A stretch of 64,000 bases of DNA, taken from positions 81,126 to 145,125 of the forward strand of contig NZ_JACTVI010000010.1 of the NCBI RefSeq assembly GCF_014495685.1, in the 5' to 3' direction. Positions 47,983-57,282 of this stretch are shown piece after piece (within the stretch, counting starts at the first letter, position 1; every line of letters starts with the position of its first letter). The notes beneath the pieces are model-generated. The model searched no databases. It had not been told where the DNA came from and saw nothing but the letters and a program-made list of their open reading frames with translations. Origin of the DNA: Streptomyces sp. TRM68367 (GTDB lineage Bacteria; Actinomycetota; Actinomycetes; Streptomycetales; Streptomycetaceae). A program made the translations under genes and the position numbers.

Positions 47983-47988
<6 letters not shown>
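47938..47988. repeat. Three 17-bp tandem repeats over the pit stop codon
   Basis: Units GACCCATGTGTTCAGGC (47938-47954), GACCGATGTGTTCAGGC (47955-47971) and GACCGATCTGTTCAGGC (47972-47988). Each contains TCA, the complement of TGA; the third is the real stop of pit. With a 17-bp period the three TGA codons fall in three different frames. Confidence 0.88.
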
Positions 47989-49137
<1,149 letters not shown>

Positions 49138-49263
49138 TCCTGAATGCAAACAGGCCCAGGACAATGCGCGGCGAATCGAGGGCAAAGGACGTTCCAGGTT
49201 CACGCGCGCGGCTGGTAAAGATCATGCGATGCCGGCGTATCGACCGGCCTACGATCGCTCGTC

Positions 49264-50004
49264 ATGAGCATCCGCTGGACGTACGCCCTCATCGACCGGC
49301 CGTACGGCCGTCTCGCCGCCGCCTGCGACTTCTGGACGGCGGTCACGGGCACCCGGCTGTCCGAACCGCGCGGCGAGCACGGCGAGTTCGTCACCCTGCT
49401 GCCGGACCGCGCCGACGCGTGCGTGAAGGTGCAGGGCGTGCTGTCGGGGGACGGCGGCGCGCACCCCGACTTCTGCGTCGAGGACGTATCGGCCTTCGCC
49501 GCGTTGGCGGCCCGGCTCGGCGCCCGTGTGGTCGCCGACCTCGGCACGCTGGCCGTCCTGCGGTCCCCAGCCGGTCAACTGTTCTGCGCGGAGCCGTGGC
49601 GCGGGGCGTCGCTGCGGCCGCCCGTGGTGCACGGCAGCCGCCTCGACCAGGTCTGCCTGGACATCCCGCCGTCCTCCTACGACACCGAAGTCGCCTTCTG
49701 GAGCGCCCTGTTGACCGACTGGGAGGCGCGGCCCGGCTCGCGCCCCGAGTTCCACGTGGTCACCCCGCCGTCCGGGCTGCCGGTCCGCCTGCTGCTGCAA
49801 CGGCTCGGCGCGGACCGGCGGGCCTCCGCCCACCTGGACCTGGCCTGCGCGGACATCGACGCCACCCGCGCCCGGCACGAACGCCTCGGTGCCGCGTTCG
49901 TCGCCCGCGGCGCCCACTGGACGGTGATGCGCGACCCGGCGGGCGGCACGTACTGTCTGACCGCGCGGGACCCGGAGACGGGCGGGCTGCCTGGCCGGCC
50001 GTGA
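49264..50004 (+). CDS. VOC-superfamily (glyoxalase/bleomycin-resistance fold) protein
   Basis: A 246-residue protein with two VOC modules: CDFWTAVTGTRLSEPRGEHG ... PDFCVEDVSAFAALAARLGA and LDQVCLDIPPSSYDTEVAFW ... AHLDLACADIDATRARHERL then MRDPAGGTYCLTARDPETGG. The metal-ligand pattern is incomplete, so it may be a binding protein rather than an enzyme. ATG 49264 is preceded only by a weak site. Confidence 0.82.
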   Translation: MSIRWTYALIDRPYGRLAAACDFWTAVTGTRLSEPRGEHGEFVTLLPDRADACVKVQGVLSGDGGAHPDFCVEDVSAFAALAARLGARVVADLGTLAVLRSPAGQLFCAEPWRGASLRPPVVHGSRLDQVCLDIPPSSYDTEVAFWSALLTDWEARPGSRPEFHVVTPPSGLPVRLLLQRLGADRRASAHLDLACADIDATRARHERLGAAFVARGAHWTVMRDPAGGTYCLTARDPETGGLPGRP

Positions 50005-50039
50005 GACGGCAGAGCTGCCTGCCGGGGCACCAGGGGGCC

Positions 50040-50303
50040 CTAGCCGCTCGAGAACACGCAGGCGTACGCCACGATGCCGTCGCCGGTCGGCGTCGGCAGA
50101 GGAGTTGGCGGCGGGCAGCGGCCCTCCCAGTCCTCGGGAAGCGAGGGCGTCGGGCCCGCGGTCTCCGCGGGCTCCCAGCCGTACCGGTGCGGCTCCGCCG
50201 AGTCCTGCAGCCACACCGTGAGCCCGCCCCCGACGACCACCAGCAGCGCCCACACAGCCACAGCCCACCGCCACACCCGGCGGCGGTCCCCCGTCATGCT
50301 CAT
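50040..50303 (-). CDS. Small single-pass membrane protein
   Basis: 87 residues with one membrane helix (VWRWAVAVWALLVVVGGGLTVWL) after a basic N-terminus and a Pro-rich outer domain containing two cysteines (GRCPPPTPLP and AYACVFSSG). Not recognised. It is convergent with the VOC gene. Confidence 0.6.
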   Translation of the reverse strand: MSMTGDRRRVWRWAVAVWALLVVVGGGLTVWLQDSAEPHRYGWEPAETAGPTPSLPEDWEGRCPPPTPLPTPTGDGIVAYACVFSSG

Positions 50304-50342
50304 GCCCCCAGGTTAGCCCCTGGGGGTTCGGGGCCCGGCCTC

Positions 50343-50776
50343 TCAACGGGCCGCCCGCGTCGGGAGACAGCGCTGCTCGGGCAGGCTCAGGGTCCGGGCG
50401 GCCGCCGACTCGTGGGCGGCCCGGGCGGCCTCCCGCTCACCCGCGCGCTCCAGGAGGTGGCCGCGCACCGCCGCCATCCGGCGCCCTGTCAACTCGCCCT
50501 CCAGCGCGTCGAGTTCGGCCAGCCCGGCGCGCGGGCCGTGGACCATGGCGACGGCGACGGCCCGATTGAGGCGTTCGACGGGACCGGGCACCAGGCCCAC
50601 GACGAGTCGTACAGGCCCAGGACACCGTCCGACGGCCACTGCCGGGCCGCCGCGAGCAGCGCCTCCTGTACGGCGTCCTCGGCGGCGTCGACGGGGCCGT
50701 ACCGCCTGACCAGCGCGCCGAGGACCTGCGGCACGTGCAGGCGCAGCAGGTCCTCGACGGCGGCCGGGCTTGTCAC
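50343..50776 (-). pseudogene. ECF sigma factor (DUF6596-type) remnant
   Basis: The first ~50 codons (MTSPAAVEDLLRLHVPQVLG ... AAEDAVQEALLAAARQWPSD) are a sigma region 2 start. They join directly to the C-terminal helical domain (VVGLVPGPVERLNRAVAVAM ... GHLLERAGEREAARAAHESA), which lies in another frame. Full-length relatives have about 400 residues, so most of regions 2-4 is deleted, and one base is also missing in TACGACTCGTCGTGGGCC (about 50596-50613). It ends 8 bp from a YCII gene, its normal partner. Confidence 0.8.
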
Positions 50777-50783
50777 GGTCGGC

Positions 50784-51197
50784 TCAGATGTCGCCGGAGC
50801 CGTCCATGATGGGCCGGATGACCACCGGGTACACGGGAGCCCCGGCGGGCTGGGGGCAGCGGGTGATCCGGTCGGCGATCTCCGTGACCCGCTCCAGGCT
50901 CTCGCACTCCAGCACCCAGTAGCCGGCCAGCAACTCCTTGGTCTCGATGTACGGGCCGTCGGTGATCACGGCCTTACCGTCCTCACCCAGGGTGACCAGC
51001 CGGGTGCGCGCCGGCTCGGCCAGTCCCTGTCCGTCGATCATCTCGCCGGTCTCGGAGAGGTCGTGGTTGATGGCGCTCATGTAGGCGTACATGGCCTGGA
51101 TCTCCTCCTCGGTCCAGGCCGGGGAATGCTCGGAGGCCTTGCCCTGCATGGCGTCGTAGTCCGCCTGCGTGCCCTGCACCATGACCAGGTACTTCAT
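50784..51197 (-). CDS. YCII-related (DGPF) domain protein
   Basis: A 137-residue protein with the DGPF-type motif (VITDGPYIETKELLAGYWVL) and N-terminal MKYLVMVQGTQADYDAMQGK. Such proteins are encoded with ECF sigma factors of the type found decayed immediately downstream; here the partner is broken. ATG 51197 follows AAGGAGCGG. Enzymatic activity in the family is not established. Confidence 0.85.
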   Translation of the reverse strand: MKYLVMVQGTQADYDAMQGKASEHSPAWTEEEIQAMYAYMSAINHDLSETGEMIDGQGLAEPARTRLVTLGEDGKAVITDGPYIETKELLAGYWVLECESLERVTEIADRITRCPQPAGAPVYPVVIRPIMDGSGDI

Positions 51198-51280
51198 CAG
51201 TCCGCTCCTTCGGTTCGCACCACCCGGGGGGTGGTTCTCACGGGGGACGTCGGAGCCGGGCCGGGATTCTCGACACGGAC

Positions 51281-51478
51281 TCAGGACCTTTTCCCGTCGC
51301 CCTTCTTTCCGGGCCCCTCTTCGGGCTCGGAACCTCCGTCGTGGTATGCCTCGCACTTGGGGTTGCGGCACGGGCCGGCCACCCATACCGGGACCCACGC
51401 GCCCAGCGTCTTGTGGCGCCGGACGACCGTCTCGACTGGCTGTCCACAGGCGGGACAGACGTGCCCTTCGCTGTCCAT
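51281..51478 (-). CDS. Small zinc-ribbon protein
   Basis: 65 residues: VCPACGQPVETVVRRHKTLG ... GPCRNPKCEAYHDGG, two C-x2-C/C-x4-C knuckles able to bind one zinc, then a charged Lys/Glu/Gly-rich tail. Function unknown. No partner is obvious; it is 84 bp upstream of the YCII gene on the same strand. Confidence 0.65.
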   Translation of the reverse strand: MDSEGHVCPACGQPVETVVRRHKTLGAWVPVWVAGPCRNPKCEAYHDGGSEPEEGPGKKGDGKRS

Positions 51479-51528
51479 GTCCTCAGCCTAGGCCGGGTGG
51501 GGGCTCAGCGCTTCCCGCTGTACATGCT

Positions 51529-52113
51529 TCAGTGCTTCCTGCTGTACGTACGGACCACGGCGCCGTTGCCGAAGCTGCGCACCGACTCCAGCGTGAACTC
51601 CGTGATCGCGCAGCCGGAGCCGAACATCGGCATGCCCGTGCCGTACACGATGGGATAGGACTTGATGACCAGCTCGTCGATCTCGTCCAGCAGTTCGCCC
51701 GCGAGCTGGGATCCACCGCACAGGTAGATGCCGAACTCGCTGTCCTCGGCCTTCAGTTCGCGGACCTTGCCGAGCAGGTCGTCGGCGATGATCTCGACGT
51801 TCGGGTCGGGCGACTCCTTCAGGGTGCGGGACGCGACGTATTCGCGCAGGTGGGCGTAGGGGCTGGTGATGCCCTCCTGCAAGGCGAGGTCGTAGCTGGC
51901 CCGACCCTGGATGATCGTGTCGAACCGCTTGTTCGGCAGGTCGTCGATGCCGAGGGGGCGGCGGCCATGGGTCGGCAGTGTCTCCGGGTACTCCGCCTTG
52001 AGGAACTCGAAGAACTCGTCGTCGACGAAGCGGACCATGGACGAACCGTCGCCGCCCGGGTCCCCGATGAACCCGTCGAGCGAGCAGGCGATGAAGTAGG
52101 TGAGCTTTCGCAA
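51529..52113 (-). CDS. Dihydrofolate-reductase-like (RibD C-terminal) family protein
   Basis: A 194-residue DHFR-fold protein: RKLTYFIACSLDGFIGDPGG, FDTIIQGRASYDLALQEGIT, IYLCGGSQLAGELLDEIDEL, YPIVYGTGMPMF. The family contains many stand-alone reductases of unknown substrate. The start is inferred as TTG 52113. It is divergent from a TetR gene with a palindrome between, so it is probably the target of that regulator. Confidence 0.85.
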   Translation of the reverse strand: MRKLTYFIACSLDGFIGDPGGDGSSMVRFVDDEFFEFLKAEYPETLPTHGRRPLGIDDLPNKRFDTIIQGRASYDLALQEGITSPYAHLREYVASRTLKESPDPNVEIIADDLLGKVRELKAEDSEFGIYLCGGSQLAGELLDEIDELVIKSYPIVYGTGMPMFGSGCAITEFTLESVRSFGNGAVVRTYSRKH

Positions 52114-52138
52114 GGGGTTCTCTTTCCGTAGGCTGCCT

Positions 52139-52159
52139 CTACAACGACTCCATTTGTAG
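52139..52159. promoter_or_regulatory. Putative TetR operator
   Basis: CTACAA-N9-TTGTAG is a perfect inverted repeat in the 112-bp gap between the divergent DHFR-like and TetR genes. Related CTGTAGTGG follows at about 52169. The AT-rich palindrome between regulator and neighbour is the usual layout for TetR control; binding is inferred. Confidence 0.55.
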
Positions 52160-52225
52160 TACTTCGACTGTAGTGGTTGCAACAGATTAAGTGGTACCTG
52201 GTGAAAGTGGGAGAGGAGACTCCAC

Positions 52226-52822
52226 ATGGTCAGCAACCCCGAGCGCCGGGCCGCGCTCGTCGACGCCGGCGTCGAGGTGCTCGCGCGCGAGGGGGCGCGG
52301 GGGCTGACGTTCCGCGCGGTGGACACCGAGGCCGGGGTGCCGGTGGGCACCGCCTCCAACTACTTCACCGGGCGCGATGACCTGCTGCGCCAGATCGACG
52401 CCCGGCTGCACGTGCGGCTCGCGCCCGACCCCGAGGTGGTCGCCGGGCTGATGGCCAGGCCGAAGGACCGATCACTGGTCGCCGCCTTCATGTACGACCT
52501 GATGGCCCGCGCGACCCGCGACCGCACGGGCTATCTGGCCCTGCTGGAGATGCGCCTGGAGGCCACCCGGCGCCCCGAGCTGCGCGCCTCCTTCACCAAG
52601 TCGGTGCGCGGGGACCTGGAGGAGGCCATGGAGTTCCACCGGGACGCCGGGCTGCCCGGCGGCGACGAGACCGTCGCCGTGCTCTACCTGGCCATGCTCG
52701 GCCTGCTCCTGGAACACCTGACCCTGCCGGACGTCCTGGACGGCGCCCTGCCCGGGGTGAGCGTGCCGGAGGACCTGGTGGACCGGATCGTGGCGACGGT
52801 CGTACCCGAACCGCAGGCCTAG
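52226..52822 (+). CDS. TetR-family regulator
   Basis: 198 residues. N-terminal HTH (NPERRAALVDAGVEVLAREG, LTFRAVDTEAGVPVGTASNYF), where GTASNYF is the recognition helix; the C-terminal helical ligand domain ends VDRIVATVVPEPQA. ATG 52226 follows GGAGAGGAG. Likely represses the divergent DHFR-like gene and itself. Its stop adjoins the convergent GNAT gene stop. Confidence 0.92.
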   Translation: MVSNPERRAALVDAGVEVLAREGARGLTFRAVDTEAGVPVGTASNYFTGRDDLLRQIDARLHVRLAPDPEVVAGLMARPKDRSLVAAFMYDLMARATRDRTGYLALLEMRLEATRRPELRASFTKSVRGDLEEAMEFHRDAGLPGGDETVAVLYLAMLGLLLEHLTLPDVLDGALPGVSVPEDLVDRIVATVVPEPQA

Positions 52823-53455
52823 CTAGCTGTATTGCCCTGAGAGGTTGGTGACGCGGCTGGCTCCCGGCTCGCGCCACATCGGCCACATCCGCGGGCCGTC
52901 CGGCAGGTCGAGGGGGCGGTCCAGGAGCGTGAAACCGAGGCGCTCGTACAGCCTGCGGCTGCGGTCGCTGCTCGCCTCCAGGTAGGCGGACAGGCCCTCG
53001 CGGTCGCAGCGGTCGAGGACGGACTCGATGAGGGCGGTGCCGAGGCCCTCGCCCTGCCGCTGCGGCACCACGCCGATCATCCACAGGTACTCGTGGGCGC
53101 GCCCGGCGGGATGGATACCGGCCGTCAGCCGGCCGATCAGCTCGACGCGCTCGTTCTCCGGATCGACGGCCTCCCGCACCCGGGCAGGACCGTCGTCCTC
53201 GGCGCCGTCCTCGTGCTCCCCGGCGGGAACCGACAGCCACAGGGCGCACGCCGAGCCGTCCTCGGTGACGTCGATCCGCCCCTCGGCCAGCACGATGTCG
53301 GTGAACGCCGCCATCAGCCTTGGGTGCGCCGTACGCCGGTGCTCCTCGCCGGGAAACACCCAGCCGCTGACCGGATCGTCCTGGAAGGCCTCGTCCAGCA
53401 GCCGGGCGACCAGCTCACGATCCCCCGCACCGGCCGTCCGTATCGCCACGCCCAT
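52823..53455 (-). CDS. GNAT-family N-acetyltransferase
   Basis: A 210-residue acetyltransferase: IRTAGAGDRELVARLLDEAF, HEYLWMIGVVPQRQGEGLGT (acetyl-CoA loop Q-x-x-G-x-G) and AYLEASSDRSRRLYERLGFT. It resembles the group often found near drug or stress genes; substrate unknown. The Tn3-family transposon begins 69 bp before its start codon, so its original promoter may have been displaced. Confidence 0.87.
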   Translation of the reverse strand: MGVAIRTAGAGDRELVARLLDEAFQDDPVSGWVFPGEEHRRTAHPRLMAAFTDIVLAEGRIDVTEDGSACALWLSVPAGEHEDGAEDDGPARVREAVDPENERVELIGRLTAGIHPAGRAHEYLWMIGVVPQRQGEGLGTALIESVLDRCDREGLSAYLEASSDRSRRLYERLGFTLLDRPLDLPDGPRMWPMWREPGASRVTNLSGQYS

Positions 53456-53524
53456 GCCCCACCCCTTCGTCTCAACCAGCTTCGGCCGTACGGCCGTTGA
53501 GACTATCGAGAGCGCGGTCGGAAA

Positions 53525-53562
53525 GGGGGTTGAGGAACATCGGAACGAAAACCGGCGCTAAG
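53525..53562 (+). repeat. Tn3-type 38-bp terminal inverted repeat (left)
   Basis: It starts GGGGG, contains GGAACGAAAAC at the same offset as in the Tn3 end, and finishes GCTAAG where Tn3 has GTTAAG. By my alignment about 24 of 38 positions equal the classical Tn3 repeat, including the outer GGGG and the inner 11-base block. The right repeat is not in the window. Confidence 0.88.
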
Positions 53563-53624
53563 CCTCCGTCGCCCCTCTTGGGCGGCTGACGGAGCGTCGA
53601 CCGGCGGACCGGTCTGAAGTCGTC

Positions 53625-53717
53625 CCACGGATAACACCCCAATATCTGCGGTAACGTGTTCCGTCACCCGCGGTGATGTTCTCCGGCCGCTACGTGAAGC
53701 GGCCCTGTTATCTGTGG
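53625..53717 (+). other. Putative resolution site of the transposon
   Basis: CCACGGATAACA (53625-53636) recurs in inverse orientation as TGTTATCTGTGG (53706-53717), 11 of 12 matching. A nearer weaker inverse copy, TATCTGCGG (53643-53651), gives a core of two inverted motifs with an 9-bp spacer. Tyrosine-recombinase resolution sites have this arrangement: a core with inverted arms plus an accessory copy. The third motif ends 13 bp before the recombinase start codon. There is no gene in 53563-53730. Confidence 0.45.
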
Positions 53718-53730
53718 CAAGGGGGGAGCG

Positions 53731-54705
53731 GTGCCCACCGTCGTACAGTTGCCGACCGGGAAGGTGCTGACCGTCCGGGCGGCGGCGGACGTGTTTCTCG
53801 ACTCGCTCGGCAATCCGAACACGGTCCGCAACTACGGGATCGGGGTGGGCAAGACCGCTGAACGGCTCGGCGAGGCCCGGCCGCTGGCGTCGGTCGCGGA
53901 CGACGAGATCGGCGAGGCCCTGGAACTGCTGTGGGGCACCGCAGCGGTCAACACCTGGAACTCCCGTCGGGCGGGGGTGCTGTCCTGGCTCGGCTGGTGC
54001 CGTGAGCGCGGCTACGAGGGGCCGATGGTTCCAGCCTGGGCGAAGCGGCTGGCGGTGCCGGACTCCGGGACCCCGGCCCGCTCGAAGATGGCGGTCGACC
54101 GGCTGATCGCGCGGCGAGAGATACATCTGCGGGAGAAAACACTGTGGCGGATGCTCTACGAGACCGCCGGGCGGTCCGAGGAGATCCTGGGCGTCAACAT
54201 CGAGGAGCTGGACCTCGCCGGGCGCCGTTGCCTGGTCAAGGCCAAGGGTGCCCGGACCAAGACCCGCCGCCGGGGCCAGTCACGCGAGGACTACGTGCTG
54301 GAGCCCGTGTACTGGGATGCCGGTACCGCCCGGCTGCTGCCCCGGCTGCTCAAGGGACGAACCCGCGGGCCGGTGTTCGTCACCCATCGCCGCCCGGGGC
54401 CGGGCAAGGTCGTCAGCCCCCGCGATGTATGCCCGGACACTGGGCTGGCCCGGTTGTCGTACGGGCAGGCCCGCGCCCTGCTCGACGAGCACACCGCCCT
54501 GCGCGGGCCGGGTACGGGCTGGGACCTGCACGAGTACCGCCACTCCGCCCTGACCCATCTCGGCGAGCAGGGTGCCTCGCTGTTGATGCTGATGGCGAAG
54601 TCCCGGCACAAGAAGCCGGAGAACGTCCGCCGCTACTTCAAGCCCTCCCCGGAGGCGATCGCCGAGCTGACCAGCCTGCTCGCCCCCGGCGACGCCCTCC
54701 GTTGA
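53731..54705 (+). CDS. tnpI: Tyrosine recombinase, TnpI-like resolvase
   Basis: A 324-residue tyrosine recombinase. N-terminal SAM-like DNA-binding domain (1-110: [20 protein letters not shown]) and catalytic domain with Arg in [17 protein letters not shown] (His267, Arg270), the second His in SRHKKPENV, and the nucleophile Tyr302 in RRYF. All key residues are present. GTG 53731 follows AAGGGGGGAG. Its place just inside the Tn3-type repeat, next to repeated 12-bp motifs, points to the cointegrate-resolving role that TnpI has in the Tn4430 branch, instead of a serine resolvase. Confidence 0.8.
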   Translation: MPTVVQLPTGKVLTVRAAADVFLDSLGNPNTVRNYGIGVGKTAERLGEARPLASVADDEIGEALELLWGTAAVNTWNSRRAGVLSWLGWCRERGYEGPMVPAWAKRLAVPDSGTPARSKMAVDRLIARREIHLREKTLWRMLYETAGRSEEILGVNIEELDLAGRRCLVKAKGARTKTRRRGQSREDYVLEPVYWDAGTARLLPRLLKGRTRGPVFVTHRRPGPGKVVSPRDVCPDTGLARLSYGQARALLDEHTALRGPGTGWDLHEYRHSALTHLGEQGASLLMLMAKSRHKKPENVRRYFKPSPEAIAELTSLLAPGDALR

Positions 54706-54748
54706 CCGCCTGCGCCGGGCAGGGCCGGCCGCACGGGCGGGGAGCCGT

Positions 54749-55684
54749 TCAGCGCGGAATCACCCAGCCTGGTGTCCAGGTCCCGGCGGTGTCGTGGCCG
54801 GCCGTCGTGGCGGCGAGGTGGGTGCGGAGGGTGGCCAGCGCCGGGTGGGGGTTGTCGCGGTGCCAGAGGAGCGAGTGCGGGTAGACGGGCGTTGGGTTGG
54901 TGACTGGGATGCGGCGCAGGCCGTGGCTGGCGGGCCAGATGAGGCGGGTGGGCTCGCCCATGAAGGTGGCCAGGGCCGGGGTGTCGGAGATGGTGTCGAG
55001 GAGCGCGTCGGAGCCGAAGTTGGGGCCGGTCACCTCGATGGTGAGACCGAACTCGGCGACGAGGTCGTCGTAGTAAGCGCCCCACTCGGTGCCGGGGGCG
55101 ATGCCGGGCATCCAGATCCGGTGCCCGGTGAGCTGGGCGATGGTCACCGACCGGGCGCCCGCCAATGCGTGGGCGGGGCCGGTGAGGAGTTGGAGCGGCT
55201 CGTCGAGCACCCGGACGGAGGCGATGTCCTCGGGCAGGGATCGACCGGGCGCGGCGACGGCGCGGAAGGACGCGTCGATCGCACCGGAGCGGATGGCGGT
55301 GACGGCCGTCTCGATGTCGAACAGCATCATCACGTCGAGGTCGATCTCGGGGTGTGCGCTGTGGAAGCCGCGCATCAGGCCCGACTGCGCGCTGCGCGAG
55401 GCGATCACGTCGACGCGCAGCGGACGGCGGCCGGGACGCACGGACGCGCCCGCACGCTCGGCGACGCGCAGCAGCTCGCGTGCGTGGGGCAGGAACGCCT
55501 GACCATCGATGGTGAGTTCGGCGCCGCGTGGGGCACGGATGAACAACCGCACGCCGAGGTTGCTCTCCAACGCGGCGATGCGCTTGGAGACGGCCTGCTG
55601 GGTGATCGACAGGTCGGTGGCGGCTTTCTGGAACTGGCCCGCTTCCGCGACGGCGACAAAGGTACGTACTGCTTCGAGATCCAC
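54749..55684 (-). CDS. LysR-family transcriptional regulator (passenger)
   Basis: 311 residues. N-terminal winged helix (LEAVRTFVAVAEAGQFQKAA then TQQAVSKRIAALESNLGVRL) and the usual effector-binding domain. GTG 55684 is the family start. It is divergent from the MFS gene across 141 bp, the standard layout in which LysR controls its neighbour. The effector is unknown. It is carried inside the Tn3-family transposon. Confidence 0.92.
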   Translation of the reverse strand: MDLEAVRTFVAVAEAGQFQKAATDLSITQQAVSKRIAALESNLGVRLFIRAPRGAELTIDGQAFLPHARELLRVAERAGASVRPGRRPLRVDVIASRSAQSGLMRGFHSAHPEIDLDVMMLFDIETAVTAIRSGAIDASFRAVAAPGRSLPEDIASVRVLDEPLQLLTGPAHALAGARSVTIAQLTGHRIWMPGIAPGTEWGAYYDDLVAEFGLTIEVTGPNFGSDALLDTISDTPALATFMGEPTRLIWPASHGLRRIPVTNPTPVYPHSLLWHRDNPHPALATLRTHLAATTAGHDTAGTWTPGWVIPR

Positions 55685-55825
55685 GCCGACCCACCTTAGT
55701 GAACAACTGGTGGTTGTGGATTGCTGGCAGGTCAGTTGTTTGACCTGCTGTTGTCCTGCCCGCTTACCTCTCATCGGTCAACGTCAGGTTGTTCGGGTGG
55801 AGCCATTAAGGGGAGTGCGCTGAGC

Positions 55826-57067
55826 ATGGTGGGCAGGAGACGGTTGGGCCGGCAGTTCGGCTGGCTGTGGGCGTCATACGCGGTGAGCGCCTACGGGTCC
55901 GGGCTGGGGTTCGGAGCGTTGCCGCTGATCGCCGTGCTGGTGCTGCATGCAGGACCCGCTGAGGTGTCCGCGCTGTCCGCCGTGGGGCCTGCGGTGGGTG
56001 CGCTGATCGCGGTGCCGCTCGCGCCGTGGGTGGAATTCCGGCGCAAGCGCCCGGTCATGATCATGATGGACTTGGCCCGGTTTGCGGCCATGGCGACGAT
56101 CCCCGTCGCCTACGCCTTCGGGTGGCTCAGTTTCGTCCAACTGCTCGTGGTCTCGGCCGTGGTCGCCGCAGCCAAGATCGCCTTCAACGCGGCCAGCGGC
56201 GCCTACCTCAAGGCCCTCGTGCGGCCGGACGACCTGCTCGTGGCCAACGCGCGGTTCGAGTCCACGAACTGGAGCTCCATCGCGGTCGGGCCACCGCTGG
56301 GCGGGGCGGCGATCGGCCTGTTCGGGCCGGTCACCACCGTGGTCGCCGACGCGCTCAGCTACCTGCTCTCCGCGCTGGGCATCACCGTGATCCGCGGCCG
56401 AGAAGAAGCGCCGCAAACAACCGACAAGAGCCCGGCCCGGGCGAGCGCATTGCTCGACGGCTGGCGACACATCATGAGCCATCCCGCTTTGCGGGCGCTC
56501 TACCTCAACAACATGCTCGTCGGCGGGCTGATCATGGCCACCGAGCCGCTGCTGGCCGTGCTCCTGCTTCGCCAGCTCGGGTTCCCACCGTGGCAGTACG
56601 GCCTGGCCTTCGCCGCCCCCTGCCTCGGCGGACTCATCGGCTCCCGGCTGGCCCGCCGTGTCGTGGCCCGCTACGGCCGCCACTGGGTCTTCCGGACCGT
56701 CGGAACCCTGCGCGCCATCTGGCTGATCGGCCTGGCCTTCGTCCGTCCCGGCGCCGTCGGCCTTGTCACCGTGATGGCCGTCGAGCTGGCGATCATCATC
56801 AACATGAGCCTGTACAGCCCGGTGCTCGCCACCTACCGGCTCGAACACACCCCCAAGCATCTCGTCGCCCGCACCCTGTCGGCCTGGTCGATCGGCCAGC
56901 AGGCGTCCATCGCGATCCTCACGGCGCTAGCCGGGCTGCTCGCCGACGTCACCAGCCCCCGCACCGCTCTCACGGCCGCTGGACTGCTCATCCTGACCAC
57001 ACCGCTCCTGCTTCCCCGACGCGACCAGACGGCGCAGAACGAGCCGGAACTGGCTACGAGCCGGTGA
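55826..57067 (+). CDS. MFS transporter (passenger)
   Basis: A 413-residue MFS permease with about 12 helices. The N-terminus is GWLWASYAVSAYGSGLGFGA; the loop WVEFRRKRPVMIMMDLARF matches the motif-A position; a long central loop (about 200-220) splits two halves. It resembles MFS drug or metabolite exporters (MacB/Tet-like, Enterobactin exporter-like group), but the substrate is unknown. ATG 55826 follows AAGGGGAG. Probably controlled by the divergent LysR gene and the likely cargo of the transposon. Confidence 0.9.
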   Translation: MVGRRRLGRQFGWLWASYAVSAYGSGLGFGALPLIAVLVLHAGPAEVSALSAVGPAVGALIAVPLAPWVEFRRKRPVMIMMDLARFAAMATIPVAYAFGWLSFVQLLVVSAVVAAAKIAFNAASGAYLKALVRPDDLLVANARFESTNWSSIAVGPPLGGAAIGLFGPVTTVVADALSYLLSALGITVIRGREEAPQTTDKSPARASALLDGWRHIMSHPALRALYLNNMLVGGLIMATEPLLAVLLLRQLGFPPWQYGLAFAAPCLGGLIGSRLARRVVARYGRHWVFRTVGTLRAIWLIGLAFVRPGAVGLVTVMAVELAIIINMSLYSPVLATYRLEHTPKHLVARTLSAWSIGQQASIAILTALAGLLADVTSPRTALTAAGLLILTTPLLLPRRDQTAQNEPELATSR

Positions 57068-57124
57068 CCGGTGCAAACGACACCGCCGGGACCATCCCGG
57101 CGGTGACGGCCACCCGCACCAGAT

Positions 57125-57208
57125 TCACGCCTCTTCGGCCGCGTCCGGATCGCGCAGCGGACGCAGGCCGCCGGGCAGGTCGGGAAGCTGGAAGGAGTAC
57201 CGGCCCAG
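57125..57208 (-). pseudogene. tnpA: Severed 3' end of the Tn3-family transposase gene
   Basis: 28 codons including the stop: LGRYSFQLPDLPGGLRPLRD then PDAAEEA. This is the conserved C-terminus of Tn3-family transposases, and it continues exactly from the RHHINML at 63342. The two parts are separated by the nested recombinase element. It has no start and cannot be expressed by itself. Confidence 0.9.
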
Positions 57209-57233
57209 GTTCTCTACCCAGTTCGGGTGTTGT
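57208..57233 (+). repeat. Left terminal inverted repeat of the nested element
   Basis: Reading inward: GGTTCTCT, ACCCA, GTTCGG, GTGTTG. The right end (63316-63341, complement) reads GGTTCTCT, CGCTG, GTTTGACC, GTGTTG. The outer eight bases and the GTT and GTGTTG blocks are shared. On the left GTGTTG recurs 18 bp further inward, as a recombinase-binding subterminal repeat might. Confidence 0.65.
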
Positions 57234-57282
57234 CGCATGTCGTGTTGCAAGCCGAGCAGGGGTCTGACGCTACGTTGTCGCG

